Assembly (NCBI GenBank): GCA_021822115.1
Contig: JAJZSA010000003.1
Coordinates: forward strand, 1 to 64,000
Source: Pseudomonadota bacterium
GTDB lineage: Bacteria > Pseudomonadota > Gammaproteobacteria > Burkholderiales > Gallionellaceae
DNA: 64,000 nucleotides
Direction: 5' to 3'
The translations under genes and the position numbers were made by a program. The notes beneath the pieces were generated by a model. It was not told the origin of the DNA. It saw only the letters and a list, made by a program, of their open reading frames with translations, and searched no databases. Below, in pieces: positions 47,176 through 57,445 of the stretch (positions are counted from its first letter, which is position 1; each line of letters begins with the position of its first letter).

Positions 47176-47197
47176 ACACACTGCAAGGGAGTATGTG

Positions 47198-48346
47198 ATG
47201 AGCGAAGAAACGACATTGCCCAAACCCAAGAAGTCTGTCGCCCTGTCCGGCACCGTCGCCGGCAACACCGCGGTATGCACCGTCGGCCGCACCGGCAACG
47301 ACCTGCACTATCGCGGCTACGACATCCTCGATTTCGCCGAGCAGGCCGAGTTCGAAGAGATCGCGCATCTACTGATCCACGGCACGCTGCCCACTGCCGC
47401 ACAACTCAAGGCCTACAAAGCCCGCCTGCAAAAACTGCGCGGCCTGCCCCAAGCAGTGAAGCAGGCACTGGAAGCGCTGCCCAAGGATGCGCACCCGATG
47501 GACGTGATGCGCACCGGCTGCTCGGTGCTGGGTACGCTGGAACAGGAATCACCGACGCACGACCCGGAACAGACCAAGCAGATCCTCGACCGACTGATGG
47601 CGAGCTTCGGCTCCATGCTGGTGTACTGGTATCACTTCAGCCACAACGGCAAACGCATCGAAGTCGAGACCGATGACGATTCCATCGGCGGCCACTTCCT
47701 GCATCTGCTGCACGGCAAACCAGCACCCGCTTCCTGGGTGCGCGCGATGCATACCTCGCTCATCCTGTATGCCGAGCATGAGTTCAACGCATCCACCTTC
47801 ACCGCACGCGTCATCGCGGGCACCAACTCCGACATCTATTCCTGCATCACCGGCGCCATCGGCGCATTGCGCGGGCCCAAGCACGGCGGCGCGAACGAAG
47901 AAGCGTTCCGCATCCAGAGTCGTTACCAGAGTGCGGATGAAGCCGAGGCCGACATCCGCGAACGCGTGGCACGCAAGGAGATCGTCATCGGCTTCGGCCA
48001 TCCGGTGTACACCATCTCCGACCCGCGCAACGTGGTGATCAAGCGCGTGGCGAAACAGCTGTCTGAAGAGAACGGCGACATGCTGATGTACGACATCGCC
48101 GACCGTCTGGAGAGCGTGATGTGGGAGCTGAAAAAGATGTTCCCCAACCTCGACTGGTTCTCCGCCGTGTCGTACAACCAGATGGGCGTGCCGACCGAAA
48201 TGTTCACCCCGCTGTTCGTCATCGCGCGCGTCACCGGCTGGGGCGCACACGTGATCGAACAACGCGCCGACGGCAAGATCATCCGCCCCAGCGCGAACTA
48301 TGTCGGGCCGGAGAACTTGAAATGGGTACCGATAGAAAAGCGTTAA
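47198..48346 (+). CDS. prpC: 2-methylcitrate synthase
   Basis: A 382-residue citrate-synthase fold protein: [47 protein letters not shown] (first His), [13 protein letters not shown] (second His), [14 protein letters not shown], and [20 protein letters not shown]. It condenses propionyl-CoA and oxaloacetate. Start at the ATG with AAGGGAG seven bases before; a longer frame overlaps prpB. It lies 22 bp after prpB. Confidence 0.97.
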   Translation: MSEETTLPKPKKSVALSGTVAGNTAVCTVGRTGNDLHYRGYDILDFAEQAEFEEIAHLLIHGTLPTAAQLKAYKARLQKLRGLPQAVKQALEALPKDAHPMDVMRTGCSVLGTLEQESPTHDPEQTKQILDRLMASFGSMLVYWYHFSHNGKRIEVETDDDSIGGHFLHLLHGKPAPASWVRAMHTSLILYAEHEFNASTFTARVIAGTNSDIYSCITGAIGALRGPKHGGANEEAFRIQSRYQSADEAEADIRERVARKEIVIGFGHPVYTISDPRNVVIKRVAKQLSEENGDMLMYDIADRLESVMWELKKMFPNLDWFSAVSYNQMGVPTEMFTPLFVIARVTGWGAHVIEQRADGKIIRPSANYVGPENLKWVPIEKR

Positions 48347-48370
48347 CACCCAAACTGAACGAACCGCCCC

Positions 48371-48501
48371 CCGTTCGTCCCGAGTAGGCGCAGCCGTATC
48401 GAAGGAAGGTAGCAATCTTGGGGAACTATGAAACCCACAAACTAGCGGGCTTCGCCCATCCTTCGATACACCGCGCTATGCGCGGCACTCAGGACGAACG
48501 G
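48371..48501. repeat. inverted-repeat element between prpC and acnD
   Basis: Left arm CCGTTCGTCCCGAGTA..GTATCGAAGGA (48371-48405) and right arm TCCTTCGATAC..CACTCAGGACGAACGG (48459-48501) are imperfect reverse complements around about 50 bases. The right arm also has the small stem CCGCGC-TAT-GCGCGG. This belongs to a repeat type scattered in many proteobacterial genomes and is unrelated to the two other families here. Confidence 0.8.
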
Positions 48502-48553
48502 ATTGCTGTGGGCTGTGGCAATAAAAGATTTTGACTTTGGTCAGAAGGAAAAC

Positions 48554-51160
48554 ATGAACACTCAATACTGCAAGCCTTTAGCAGGCACCAAGCTGGACTA
48601 CTTCGACACCCGCGCGGCCGTCGAAGCCATCCAGCCCGGCGCTTATGCCAAGCTGCCCTACACCTCCAAAGTGCTGGCCGAACAACTGGTGCGCCGCTGC
48701 GAACCGGAAGCGTTGACCGATGCGCTGAAGCAGTTGATCGAACGCAAACGCGATCTGGATTTCCCCTGGTATCCCGCGCGTGTGGTGTGCCACGACATCC
48801 TCGGCCAGACCGCCTTGGTCGACCTCGCCGGTCTGCGTGACGCCATCGCCGAACAAGGCGGTGACCCGGCGCTGGTCAACCCGGTGGTGCCGACGCAACT
48901 GATCGTCGATCACTCGCTGGCCGTGGAGGCAGCCGGTTTCGACAAGGATGCCTTCCGCAAGAACCGCGAGATCGAAGACCGCCGCAACGAAGACCGTTTC
49001 CACTTCATCGAGTGGACCAAGACCGCGTTCAAGAACGTGGACGTGATCCCCGCCGGCAACGGCATCATGCACCAGATCAATCTGGAGAAGATGTCGCCGG
49101 TGATCCAGGCACGCGACGGCGTGGCCTTCCCCGACACCTGCGTGGGCACGGACTCCCACACCCCGCATGTCGATGCGCTCGGCGTGATCGCCATCGGCGT
49201 CGGCGGTCTGGAAGCGGAGACCGTCATGCTGGGCCTGCCTTCCATGATGCGCCTGCCGGATATCGTCGGCGTGAAGCTGGTGGGCAAGCGTCAGCCCGGC
49301 ATCACCGCCACCGACATCGTGCTGGCGCTGACCGAATTTTTGCGCAAGGAAAAAGTGGTCGGTGCCTGGGTCGAGTTCTTTGGCGCGGGCGCGGACAGCC
49401 TCAGCATCGGCGACCGCGCGACCATCTCCAACATGTGCCCGGAATACGGCGCGACGGCGGCGATGTTCTACATCGACGGCCAGACCATCGATTACCTGAA
49501 GCTGACCGGCCGCGAACCCGAACAAGTCGCCCTCGTGGAGAACTACGCGAAGACCACCGGCCTGTGGGCGGACCAGATGACGGCTGCCGAATACGAGCGT
49601 GTGCTGGAGTTCGATCTGTCCAGCGTGGTGCGCAACATGGCCGGCCCATCCAATCCGCACCGTCGTCTGCCGACCTCCGCCCTGCATGAGCGCGGCATCG
49701 CCGACGAAGAAAAGCTGCACGCGGGCCAGGCCGACGAAGCGCAAGGCCGCATGCCGGATGGCGCGGTCATCATCGCCGCCATCACTTCCTGCACCAACAC
49801 CTCCAACCCGCGCAACGTGGTGGCCGCCGCGCTGCTGGCGAAGAAAGCCAACGCGCTGGGACTGGTGCGCAAGCCCTGGGTGAAGACTTCTTTCGCGCCC
49901 GGCTCCAAAGTGGCCGAGCTGTACCTGAAGGAAGCGGGCCTGCTGCCGGAACTGGAGAAGCTGGGCTTCGGCATCGTCGGCTTCGCCTGCACCACCTGCA
50001 ACGGCATGTCCGGCGCGCTCGATCCGAAGATCCAGCAGGAGATCATCGGCCGCGACCTGTATGCCACCGCCGTGCTGTCCGGCAACCGCAACTTCGACGG
50101 CCGTATCCACCCGTACGCGAAGCAGGCCTTCCTGGCTTCGCCGCCGCTGGTGGTCGCTTACGCCATCGCCGGTACGGTGCGCTTCGACATCGAGCAGGAT
50201 GCGCTGGGCACGGACAAATCCGGCAAGCCGGTGACGCTGAAGGATATCTGGCCGTCCGACGCCGAGATCGACGCCATCGTGGCGGCCAGCGTGAAGCCGG
50301 AACAGTTCAGGCAGATCTACAACCCGATGTTCGATCTGGGCGTGATCGAAGCGGCGAAGAGCCCCTTGTACGACTGGCGTCCACAGTCCACCTATATCCG
50401 CCGTCCGCCCTATTGGGAAGGCGCGCTGGCTGGCGAGCGCACGCTGAAGGGCATGCGTCCGCTCGCCGTGCTGCCGGACAACATCACCACCGACCACCTG
50501 TCGCCGTCGAACGCCATCCTGCGCGACTCGGCTGCCGGGGAATACCTGGCGAAGATGGGCCTGCCGGAAGAGGACTTCAACTCTTACGCGACGCACCGCG
50601 GCGACCACCTCACCGCGCAACGCGCCACCTTCGCCAATCCGCAACTGGTCAACGAGATGGCCGTGGTCAACGGCGAAGTGAAGAAAGGCTCCCTCGCCCG
50701 CGTCGAACCGGACGGCAAGGTGATGCGCATGTGGGAAGCCATCGAGACCTACATGGGACGCAAGCAGAACCTGATCATCATCGCCGGTGCCGATTACGGC
50801 CAGGGTTCCTCGCGTGACTGGGCCGCCAAGGGCGTGCGTCTGGCCGGTGTGGAAGCCATCGTGGCGGAAGGTTTCGAGCGCATTCACCGCACCAACCTGG
50901 TGGGCATGGGCGTGCTGCCGCTGGAGTTCAAGGCGGGCGAGACGCGCAAGACTTACGCCATCGACGGCAGCGAGACCTTTGACGTGGAAGGCGACATCGC
51001 ACCGCGCACCGCGCTGACCGTGGTGATGCATCGCAAGAACGGCGAGACGGTGCGCATCCCGGTCACCTGCCGTCTGGATACCGCGGCGGAAGTGCGCGTG
51101 TATCAGGCGGGCGGCGTATTGCAACGCTTTGCGCAGGACTTCCTCGAAGGAGCGGCATGA
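48554..51160 (+). CDS. acnD: AcnD, Fe-S-dependent 2-methylcitrate dehydratase
   Basis: An 868-residue aconitase-family enzyme. Cluster cysteines are in AAITSCTNTSNP and GFACTTCNGMSG; GTDSHTPHVDALGVIAIGVGG, DYGQGSSRDWAAKG and the C-terminal swivel domain are in order. With PrpF it replaces PrpD: AcnD makes 2-methyl-trans-aconitate from 2-methylcitrate and PrpF isomerises it. The length and the neighbouring prpF distinguish it from AcnA. AAGGAAAAC ribosome-binding site. Confidence 0.97.
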   Translation: MNTQYCKPLAGTKLDYFDTRAAVEAIQPGAYAKLPYTSKVLAEQLVRRCEPEALTDALKQLIERKRDLDFPWYPARVVCHDILGQTALVDLAGLRDAIAEQGGDPALVNPVVPTQLIVDHSLAVEAAGFDKDAFRKNREIEDRRNEDRFHFIEWTKTAFKNVDVIPAGNGIMHQINLEKMSPVIQARDGVAFPDTCVGTDSHTPHVDALGVIAIGVGGLEAETVMLGLPSMMRLPDIVGVKLVGKRQPGITATDIVLALTEFLRKEKVVGAWVEFFGAGADSLSIGDRATISNMCPEYGATAAMFYIDGQTIDYLKLTGREPEQVALVENYAKTTGLWADQMTAAEYERVLEFDLSSVVRNMAGPSNPHRRLPTSALHERGIADEEKLHAGQADEAQGRMPDGAVIIAAITSCTNTSNPRNVVAAALLAKKANALGLVRKPWVKTSFAPGSKVAELYLKEAGLLPELEKLGFGIVGFACTTCNGMSGALDPKIQQEIIGRDLYATAVLSGNRNFDGRIHPYAKQAFLASPPLVVAYAIAGTVRFDIEQDALGTDKSGKPVTLKDIWPSDAEIDAIVAASVKPEQFRQIYNPMFDLGVIEAAKSPLYDWRPQSTYIRRPPYWEGALAGERTLKGMRPLAVLPDNITTDHLSPSNAILRDSAAGEYLAKMGLPEEDFNSYATHRGDHLTAQRATFANPQLVNEMAVVNGEVKKGSLARVEPDGKVMRMWEAIETYMGRKQNLIIIAGADYGQGSSRDWAAKGVRLAGVEAIVAEGFERIHRTNLVGMGVLPLEFKAGETRKTYAIDGSETFDVEGDIAPRTALTVVMHRKNGETVRIPVTCRLDTAAEVRVYQAGGVLQRFAQDFLEGAA

Positions 51161-52344
51161 TGGCCCACGCACCGCAGATCAAGATCCCCGCCACCTACAT
51201 GCGCGGCGGCACATCGAAAGGCGTGTTCTTCCGTCTGGAAGACCTGCCGCCCGCAGCGCAGGTGCCGGGCAAGGCGCGCGACAAATTGTTCCTGCGCGTG
51301 ATCGGCAGCCCCGACCCCTATGCCGCGCAGATCGACGGCATGGGCAGCGCGACCTCCAGCACCAGCAAGTGCGTGATCCTGTCGAAAAGCGCACGCCCCG
51401 ACCATGACGTGGATTACCTCTACGGTCAGGTCGCCATCGACAAAGACTTCGTCGATTGGAGCGGCAACTGCGGCAACCTGTCCACGGGTGCGGGCGCGTT
51501 CGCGATCCATGCCGGATACATCGACGCGGCACGCCTGAAAGATGGCGTCTGCACCGTGCGCATCTGGCAAGCCAACATCAGCAAGACCATCATCGCCCAT
51601 GTGCCGGTCAAGAATGGTCAGGTGCAAGAGACCGGCGATTTCGAGCTGGACGGCGTGACCTTCCCGGCAGCCGAGATCGTGCTGGATTTCATGAATCCCT
51701 CCGATGACAGTGAAGAAGGCGGCAGCCTGTTCCCGACCGGCAATCTGGTGGACGAACTGGAAGTGCCGAGTGTCGGCACTTTCAAGGCCACCATGATCAG
51801 CGCCGGTATCCCGACCGTTTTCGTGAATGCAAAAGACATCGGTTACACCGGCACAGAACTGCGCGAAGCCATCAATACCGACCCGGCCGCGCTGGCGCGC
51901 TTCGAAAAAATCCGCGTGGCGGGCGCATTGCGCATGGGGCTGATCAAAACGCCTGAAGAAGCCGCGACCCGCCAACATACCCCGAAGATCGCTTTTGTTG
52001 CGCCACCGGTTGACCATGTGGCCTCCAGCGGCAAGACCATCCGCGCATCCGATGTCGATTTGCTGGTACGCGCCTTGTCGATGGGCAAGCTGCACCATGC
52101 CATGATGGGCACGGCAGCGGTGGCCATCGGCACGGCGGCCGCCATCCCCGGCACGCTGGTGAATCTGGCAGCGGGCGGCGGTGAGCGCAATGTGGTGAAG
52201 TTCGGCCACCCCTCCGGCACCTTGCGAGTCGGTGCAGCCGCCAGCAAGAACGGCGGCGAGTGGAAAGTCGAAAAAGTGACCATGAGCCGCAGCGCGCGCG
52301 TGCTGATGGAAGGCTGGGTGCGCGTTCCGGGAGACAGTTTTTGA
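51157..52344 (+). CDS. prpF: PrpF, 2-methylaconitate cis-trans isomerase
   Basis: A 395-residue DapF/PrpF-fold protein: KIPATYMRGGTSKGVFFRLEDLP, IGSPDPYAAQIDGMGSATSSTSK, NCGNLSTGAGAFAIHAG (active-site Cys) and HPSGTLRVGAA. It turns 2-methyl-trans-aconitate into the cis form that aconitase can hydrate. ATGA overlap with acnD. Confidence 0.97.
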   Translation: MMAHAPQIKIPATYMRGGTSKGVFFRLEDLPPAAQVPGKARDKLFLRVIGSPDPYAAQIDGMGSATSSTSKCVILSKSARPDHDVDYLYGQVAIDKDFVDWSGNCGNLSTGAGAFAIHAGYIDAARLKDGVCTVRIWQANISKTIIAHVPVKNGQVQETGDFELDGVTFPAAEIVLDFMNPSDDSEEGGSLFPTGNLVDELEVPSVGTFKATMISAGIPTVFVNAKDIGYTGTELREAINTDPAALARFEKIRVAGALRMGLIKTPEEAATRQHTPKIAFVAPPVDHVASSGKTIRASDVDLLVRALSMGKLHHAMMGTAAVAIGTAAAIPGTLVNLAAGGGERNVVKFGHPSGTLRVGAAASKNGGEWKVEKVTMSRSARVLMEGWVRVPGDSF

Positions 52345-52348
52345 TGTA

Positions 52349-52515
52349 CGTTTTAACCCGAATAATTCATTAGCGCCGCAAACACTCCTTCCCCCTTGCA
52401 GGGGGAAGGTTGGGATGGGGGTAGAGTCGTTCAGGCACATCGCTTCTACCCCCACCCTAACCCTCCCCCTGCAAGGGGGAGGGAACAAAGTGGCTAATGG
52501 ATTTTCGGGTTTAAC
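52349..52515. repeat. composite palindromic element between prpF and prpE
   Basis: Outer arms TTTAACCCGAATAA..CATTAGC and GCTAATGG..TTCGGGTTTAA enclose inner arms CCCCCTTGCAGGGGGAAGG..GGGGGTAG and CTACCCCC..CCCCCTGCAAGGGGGAGG. All are imperfect reverse complements, so the whole 167 bp is one large palindrome, a MITE-like or REP-type insertion. It splits prpE from prpF but leaves both genes and the prpE ribosome-binding site whole. Confidence 0.82.
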
Positions 52516-52566
52516 CGAATAACCTTTGTTTGCCCGCATGGGCTGCACTATCAGGGAGGAGTCGAG

Positions 52567-54459
52567 ATGAGTTACCAACAAGAGTATGACCGTTCGATGC
52601 AAGATCCGGAAGGCTTCTGGCGCGATCAGGCCAAGGCGCTGGAGTGGTTCAAGTTTCCGCAGCAGATATTGACCCGCGACGACGACGGGCTCGGCTACTG
52701 GTTCGCCGACGGCGAGATGAACACGGCCTACATGGCGCTCGACCATCACGTGAAGAACGGGCGCGGCGGGCAGACGGCGCTCATCTACGACTCCCCCGTC
52801 ACCGACACCAAAAAGAAATACAGCTATGCCGAACTGACCGACGAAGTGGCGCGCACGGCGGGCATGCTGGCCGATCTCGGCGTGGTCAAAGGCGACCGCG
52901 TCATCATCTACATGCCGATGATTCCCGAAGCCGTGGTCGCCATGCTGGCGGTGGCGCGGCTGGGCGCGATTCACTCCGTCGTGTTCGGCGGTTTCGCGCC
53001 GCCCGAGCTGGCCTTGCGCATCGACGATGCCACACCGAAGGTCATCCTCACCGCCTCCTGCGGCATCGAGATCAAGCGCGTGATCGAATACAAACCGCTG
53101 GTCGACAAAGCGATAGACCTCGCAAAACACAAACCGCAAAGCTGCGTTATTTTCCAGCGCCCGCAAAGCACAGCCACCCTCACCACAGGGCGCGACCATG
53201 ACTGGGCAACATTGCTGGCGAAAGCCAAGCCCGCCGCCTGCACACCGGTAAAAGGCAGCGACCCACTCTACATCCTCTACACCTCCGGCACCACCGGCAA
53301 ACCCAAAGGCGTGGTGCGCGAAAACGGCGGCCATGCGGTCGCGCTGAAATACAGCATGAAGGCGATTTACAACGTCGATCCCGGCGATGTGTTCTGGGCC
53401 GCATCGGACGTGGGCTGGGTGGTCGGCCACTCTTACATCGTGTATGCCCCGCTGCTACAGGGCTGCACCACGGTAGTCTACGAGGGCAAACCGATCATGA
53501 CACCGGATGCGGGCGCGCTGTGGCGCGTCATTGCCGAATACGGTGTGAAATCTTTCTTCACCGCGCCCACCGCGTTCCGCGCCGTGAAAAAAGAAGACCC
53601 CGAAGCCGCGCTGATGGCGAACTACGACCTGAGCAAATTGCAGGCAATCTTCTCCGCCGGCGAACGCCTCGACCCGCCCACGCAGCAATGGCTGGGCGAA
53701 AAAAGCGGCAAGCCGGTGGTCGATCACTGGTGGCAAACAGAAACCGGTTGGGGCATCACCGCCAACCTGTGGGGCGTGGAGCCGATGCAGATCAAACCCG
53801 GCTCGTCCACCAAGCCGACACCCGGCTTCAACGTGCAGATACTGGACGAGAACGGCAAAGAATTGCCGCGCGGCACGCAGGGCTACATCGCCCTCAAACT
53901 GCCGCTGCCGCCCTCCTGCCTCAACCGCATCTGGGGTGACGACAACAACCGTTTCCGCAACGGCTACCTGAGCTTCCTGCCCGGCTACTACACCAGCGGC
54001 GACGGCGGCTACATCGACGAGGACGGCTACGTGTTCGTGATGGGACGCGTGGACGATGTCATCAACGTCGCCGGACACCGTCTCTCCACCGGAGAAATCG
54101 AGGAAGTCGTCGCCAGCCATCCGGCCATCGCCGAATGCGCGGTGATCGCACGCGACGACGAGCTGAAGGGACAGATCCCGATGGGACTGGTGGTACTCAA
54201 GTCCGGCGTCAGCGTGGACGAAACGCAGCTGGGCCAGGAACTGGTGAAGCGTATCCGCGACAACATCGGCGCCATCGCCTGCTACAAGGACACGGTGATC
54301 CTGAAACGCCTGCCCAAGACCCGTTCCGGCAAGACGTTGCGCAAGACGCTGAACGGCATCGTCAACGGCAAGCCCTACAACGTACCCTCCACCATCGACG
54401 ATCCCGGCGTGATCAACGAGATCGTGGAGACCTTGCGCAGCAAAGGCTTCATCCAGTAA
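52567..54459 (+). CDS. prpE: propionate-CoA ligase
   Basis: A 630-residue acyl-CoA synthetase: YILYTSGTTGKPKGVVRENGGH (P-loop), WWQTETGWGIT, YYTSGDGGYIDEDGYVFVMGRVDDVINVAGHRL and the acylation lysine in LPKTRSGKTLRKTL. The propionyl-CoA synthetase branch is shown by the N-terminal DPEGFWRDQAKALEWFKFP and the VRENGGHAVAL segment. It activates propionate for PrpC. AGGGAGGAG ribosome-binding site; last gene of the cluster, followed by a terminator. Confidence 0.97.
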   Translation: MSYQQEYDRSMQDPEGFWRDQAKALEWFKFPQQILTRDDDGLGYWFADGEMNTAYMALDHHVKNGRGGQTALIYDSPVTDTKKKYSYAELTDEVARTAGMLADLGVVKGDRVIIYMPMIPEAVVAMLAVARLGAIHSVVFGGFAPPELALRIDDATPKVILTASCGIEIKRVIEYKPLVDKAIDLAKHKPQSCVIFQRPQSTATLTTGRDHDWATLLAKAKPAACTPVKGSDPLYILYTSGTTGKPKGVVRENGGHAVALKYSMKAIYNVDPGDVFWAASDVGWVVGHSYIVYAPLLQGCTTVVYEGKPIMTPDAGALWRVIAEYGVKSFFTAPTAFRAVKKEDPEAALMANYDLSKLQAIFSAGERLDPPTQQWLGEKSGKPVVDHWWQTETGWGITANLWGVEPMQIKPGSSTKPTPGFNVQILDENGKELPRGTQGYIALKLPLPPSCLNRIWGDDNNRFRNGYLSFLPGYYTSGDGGYIDEDGYVFVMGRVDDVINVAGHRLSTGEIEEVVASHPAIAECAVIARDDELKGQIPMGLVVLKSGVSVDETQLGQELVKRIRDNIGAIACYKDTVILKRLPKTRSGKTLRKTLNGIVNGKPYNVPSTIDDPGVINEIVETLRSKGFIQ

Positions 54460-54501
54460 ACAACGCGCGCACCTGTTTCGGCGCCGTACCGCACAATGAA
54501 A

Positions 54502-54535
54502 AAGGCGCCCCGCAGCGGGGCGCCTTCTCATTTTT
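54502..54535. terminator. bidirectional terminator, prpE / binding-protein gene
   Basis: AAGGCGCCCCGC / GCGGGGCGCCTT, up to twelve pairs, then CTCATTTTT on the plus strand and an A-rich flank giving TTTTTCATT on the other. Confidence 0.92.
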
Positions 54536-54553
54536 ACGTGATGAACGCGATGC

Positions 54554-54964
54554 TTACTTGCGCGCGATCACGTTCATGCCCGGCGGCAACTTATCCTCAT
54601 CGATGTACGCCACCGCACCGGGATTCTCCCGTACATAGCGGATGATGTCCTCATCGCTCGCCAATTCGAGCGGCGGGGCACCCTTGCCGATGTAGCGGCG
54701 AACGGTCCAGTAGGCGATGTACTTCTCATCGTCCTGATTGAGGAAGATTTGCAGGAAGGCTTCGCGCGTGGGCATGCCGGTCTGGGCATTGACTGCCTTG
54801 ACGCTGACACCCGCCACCGAGATCACCTTGCCGGTGAACACTTTCTGAATCGTGACCATATCCATCTTGGGTACGGACTCGTTGCCGATCACCACGATGT
54901 TTCCTGCTTGGCTCGCCGGAGCGAAGAAGAAGGCCAGAGAGAACAATGCGACTAATTTTTTCAT
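54554..54964 (-). CDS. small periplasmic phosphate-binding-like protein
   Basis: A 136-residue protein with signal peptide (MKKLVALFSLAFFFAPASQA before GNIVVIGNESVPK) and an AGGAGGAG ribosome-binding site. VVIGNESVPKMDMVTIQKVFTGK, REAFLQIFLNQDDEKYIAYWTVRRYIGKGAPP and RENPGAVAYIDEDKLPPG are the features of single-lobe PBP/PstS-like domain proteins, about half the length of a full binding protein and with no ABC transporter nearby. It is the last gene of a signalling operon, after an outer-membrane barrel. A role as ligand sensor for the kinase is inferred. Confidence 0.85.
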   Translation of the reverse strand: MKKLVALFSLAFFFAPASQAGNIVVIGNESVPKMDMVTIQKVFTGKVISVAGVSVKAVNAQTGMPTREAFLQIFLNQDDEKYIAYWTVRRYIGKGAPPLELASDEDIIRYVRENPGAVAYIDEDKLPPGMNVIARK

Positions 54965-54977
54965 TGTCGTCTCCTCC

Positions 54978-56312
54978 TTAAAATGCAAAGTTATACGAAA
55001 GCGACAGCACATCGATGTTCTGATTGCTGACATTGCTGCCGGACGGCGCATCGACGAAGGTCGAAGCGATACCGACATGCGTGCGCGCCCATTCCGCCTT
55101 GATCTTCTGCGTAGGGGTGACCCGATAGGAAACGCCCAGCGAGATCGTCCTTTGATCGAAAACCGACAAGGCATCCGCCAGCACGCGTTGCGACGCATTG
55201 AGCGTTTGCACCGTACCCGCAACGGTCGAGTTGAAACCGCCGGTCAGATCGGTCAAGCCATTGCCATTGGCATTCACGGCCTGATACAGGCTCAACGCGT
55301 TGCCGCTGGATTTGATGCGCGCATACGAAACATAGGGTGTCCAGGCATCGACCTGCTTGAGCAACGACAGATAGCCGCCGGTGGTATCCACGCCGGTCAC
55401 CGCATTCTTCACCTGGCGCCGGCCGTACTCGCCGATCATCATGAAGTTCTGCGGCAGATGGATCTCCGCACCCAGGGTGTAGACCATGCTATCGATCTTG
55501 TAGATCTTATCCGATGGCAACAGGGTATAGGTCGTACCGCTGATATACGGAGCCAGTGCGGCATTGATGGCCGACGCCGGCACCAGACTCATATTGGCCG
55601 GGAAATATTCACCCGGCTTGGTATCGACCGAGATGCGATGTGCGCCGACGCGATATTTGTTCTCGTCCTGCACCCAGGTCAACACCATGCCGACGCCATC
55701 CATGCTGAAGCCCTGGAAGTTCGCGCCCGGTTTGGTTTGCGAGCCGGGAAGCGTGACGTTGTCGCGCTGGTAGAAACGCCAGTTCGAGTTGATCTTTCCG
55801 ACATAGCCATCCAGCGTGAACTCGCCGATGTCCTGGCTCCAGGTCTTGTCGAATGCGGCGCCGACATAGTCCGTGGTCGGCGCGATGCTGTACATCTCAC
55901 CCGGCAGGCGGGCGAAATCGTAGGTGACGCCGACGTCCATGTTCTCGCTGTACAGATACAGCGGCACCCGCTGCTTGCCCACGCGCAACAGCAAGTCGTT
56001 GCTGGGTCGATAGGACAGGAAGGCCCACGAGAACGAAGCATCCCAGCGGTTATCGTTGGTGATCGAGGGAGCCAGCTTGGCCTGTACCGTCGCTCCCCAC
56101 TGCTCGGAGAATTTAACGTCCGCCTGCGCGCCGAAGATCGAATCGCGCTCGAACGTTCCGCTCTGGTTGATATAGCGTTGGTAGTTGTACGACTGATCCG
56201 ACTGCGCATAACCGACCGTGCCGTAGCCGGAGTATGAAACCTCCACCGCCGACGCAGTCATGCATGTCAGACCTGCCGCGATCGCCCCGGTCAGGGCAAG
56301 GCACGTCCTCAT
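54978..56312 (-). CDS. outer-membrane beta-barrel (porin-like) protein
   Basis: A 444-residue protein: signal peptide MRTCLALTGAIAAGLTCMTASA, then VEVSYSGYGTVGYAQSDQSYNYQRYI, many amphipathic strands (NDLLLRVGKQRVPLYLYSENMDVGVTYDFARLP is typical of this barrel family) and the ending LSLSYNFAF with C-terminal Phe. I start it at 56312, with AAAGGA nine bases before; MST nine bases upstream has no room for a ribosome-binding site. It lies 13 bp before the binding-protein gene and 35 bp after the HD-GYP gene. Cargo unknown. Confidence 0.88.
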   Translation of the reverse strand: MRTCLALTGAIAAGLTCMTASAVEVSYSGYGTVGYAQSDQSYNYQRYINQSGTFERDSIFGAQADVKFSEQWGATVQAKLAPSITNDNRWDASFSWAFLSYRPSNDLLLRVGKQRVPLYLYSENMDVGVTYDFARLPGEMYSIAPTTDYVGAAFDKTWSQDIGEFTLDGYVGKINSNWRFYQRDNVTLPGSQTKPGANFQGFSMDGVGMVLTWVQDENKYRVGAHRISVDTKPGEYFPANMSLVPASAINAALAPYISGTTYTLLPSDKIYKIDSMVYTLGAEIHLPQNFMMIGEYGRRQVKNAVTGVDTTGGYLSLLKQVDAWTPYVSYARIKSSGNALSLYQAVNANGNGLTDLTGGFNSTVAGTVQTLNASQRVLADALSVFDQRTISLGVSYRVTPTQKIKAEWARTHVGIASTFVDAPSGSNVSNQNIDVLSLSYNFAF

Positions 56313-56347
56313 GGTACTCATCCTTTCTGTACTCCTGGTTAATGAAA

Positions 56348-57445
56348 TCATTCGTCCAGCCACTGCGCCGCAATGGCCTGGAAGCGATCCTGCAACTGCA
56401 TGAAAGCCGCAACCACATCCGGGTCGAAATGTTTGCCGCTGCCGTTTTGCAGGAATGCGGCCGCCTGCGCGTGCGTCATCGGCTCCTTGTAGGGACGGCG
56501 CGCGATCAGCGCGTCGTAGACATCCGCCACCGCCATCAGGCGCGCCGCCATCGGGATGGCGGTGCCGACCAGCCCATCCGGGTAGCCGCTGCCGTCCCAC
56601 TTCTCGTGATGCGAGCGGGCGATCTGGCGCGCCACATCGAAATAGGCCGCCTCGTCGCCCATCAATGCGCCGGCGCGCGCCAGCATCTCGTCGCCGCGCC
56701 GGGCATGGGTCTTCATCACGGCGAACTCTGCATCGTCGAGCTTGCCCGGCTTGAGCAGGATGTTGTCGGGAATGGCGATCTTGCCGATGTCGTGCAGCGG
56801 CGCCGTCTTGGCGACCAGATCGATGTATTGCGGCGTCAACGACTCCGCATATTGCGGCAGACCGGCCATCTCTTCGGCCAGCACGCGGATGTATTCCTGC
56901 GTGCGGCGGATATGGTTGCCGGTGCATTCGTCGCGGAATTCCGCGAGCGAGACCATCACCCAGATGGAGGCATCCTGCAGATGGGTGATCGCCGCCAGGC
57001 GGCGCTCGACCTCCTGTTGCAACCAGGCATTCTCGTTCTGCAGATAGTCCTGCCACGATTTGATCTGCAACTGCGTGGCGATGCGCGCCAGCACGATGGG
57101 CGGGCTGATCGGCTTATGGATGAAATCCACCGCGCCCAGCGACAGGCCGAACTCCTCATCCTCCACGCTGTTCTTGGCGGTGAGGAACATCACCGGTACG
57201 CGCGCGGTGCGCGGGTCGGCCTTGAGGCGGCGGATCACTTCGTGCCCGTCCATCTCCGGCATCATCACATCCAGCAGGATCAGATCCGGCGGGGCGGCGA
57301 AGGCCAGGTCCAAAGCCTTCTGTCCGTTGTTGGCCACGCGCACCTGGTATTTATCGCGCAGCAGGTTGGCCAGCAGGCTGAGGTTGGCCGGCGTGTCGTC
57401 CACCGCCAGCACGGAGGGAAGTTTCATCGTACCCATAGCGCTCAT
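56348..57445 (-). CDS. response regulator with HD-GYP phosphodiesterase domain
   Basis: A 365-residue protein. The REC domain (about 8-130) has VDDTPANL and the phospho-acceptor in [13 protein letters not shown] (about 58). The HD-GYP domain (about 165-345) has [19 protein letters not shown] and [14 protein letters not shown], so both the HD and GYP motifs are intact. It should degrade c-di-GMP when phosphorylated by the hybrid kinase whose stop codon its ATG overlaps (ATGA). Confidence 0.95.
   Translation of the reverse strand: MSAMGTMKLPSVLAVDDTPANLSLLANLLRDKYQVRVANNGQKALDLAFAAPPDLILLDVMMPEMDGHEVIRRLKADPRTARVPVMFLTAKNSVEDEEFGLSLGAVDFIHKPISPPIVLARIATQLQIKSWQDYLQNENAWLQQEVERRLAAITHLQDASIWVMVSLAEFRDECTGNHIRRTQEYIRVLAEEMAGLPQYAESLTPQYIDLVAKTAPLHDIGKIAIPDNILLKPGKLDDAEFAVMKTHARRGDEMLARAGALMGDEAAYFDVARQIARSHHEKWDGSGYPDGLVGTAIPMAARLMAVADVYDALIARRPYKEPMTHAQAAAFLQNGSGKHFDPDVVAAFMQLQDRFQAIAAQWLDE

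Noticed and set aside
48578..51172. 864-codon open frame antisense to acnD
   Set aside because: Mirror of a well-conserved coding sequence; composition is His/Arg/Asp-rich and nonsensical.
51103..53430. 775-codon minus-strand frame across prpF and prpE
   Set aside because: Runs through two real genes and a palindromic repeat; no family features.
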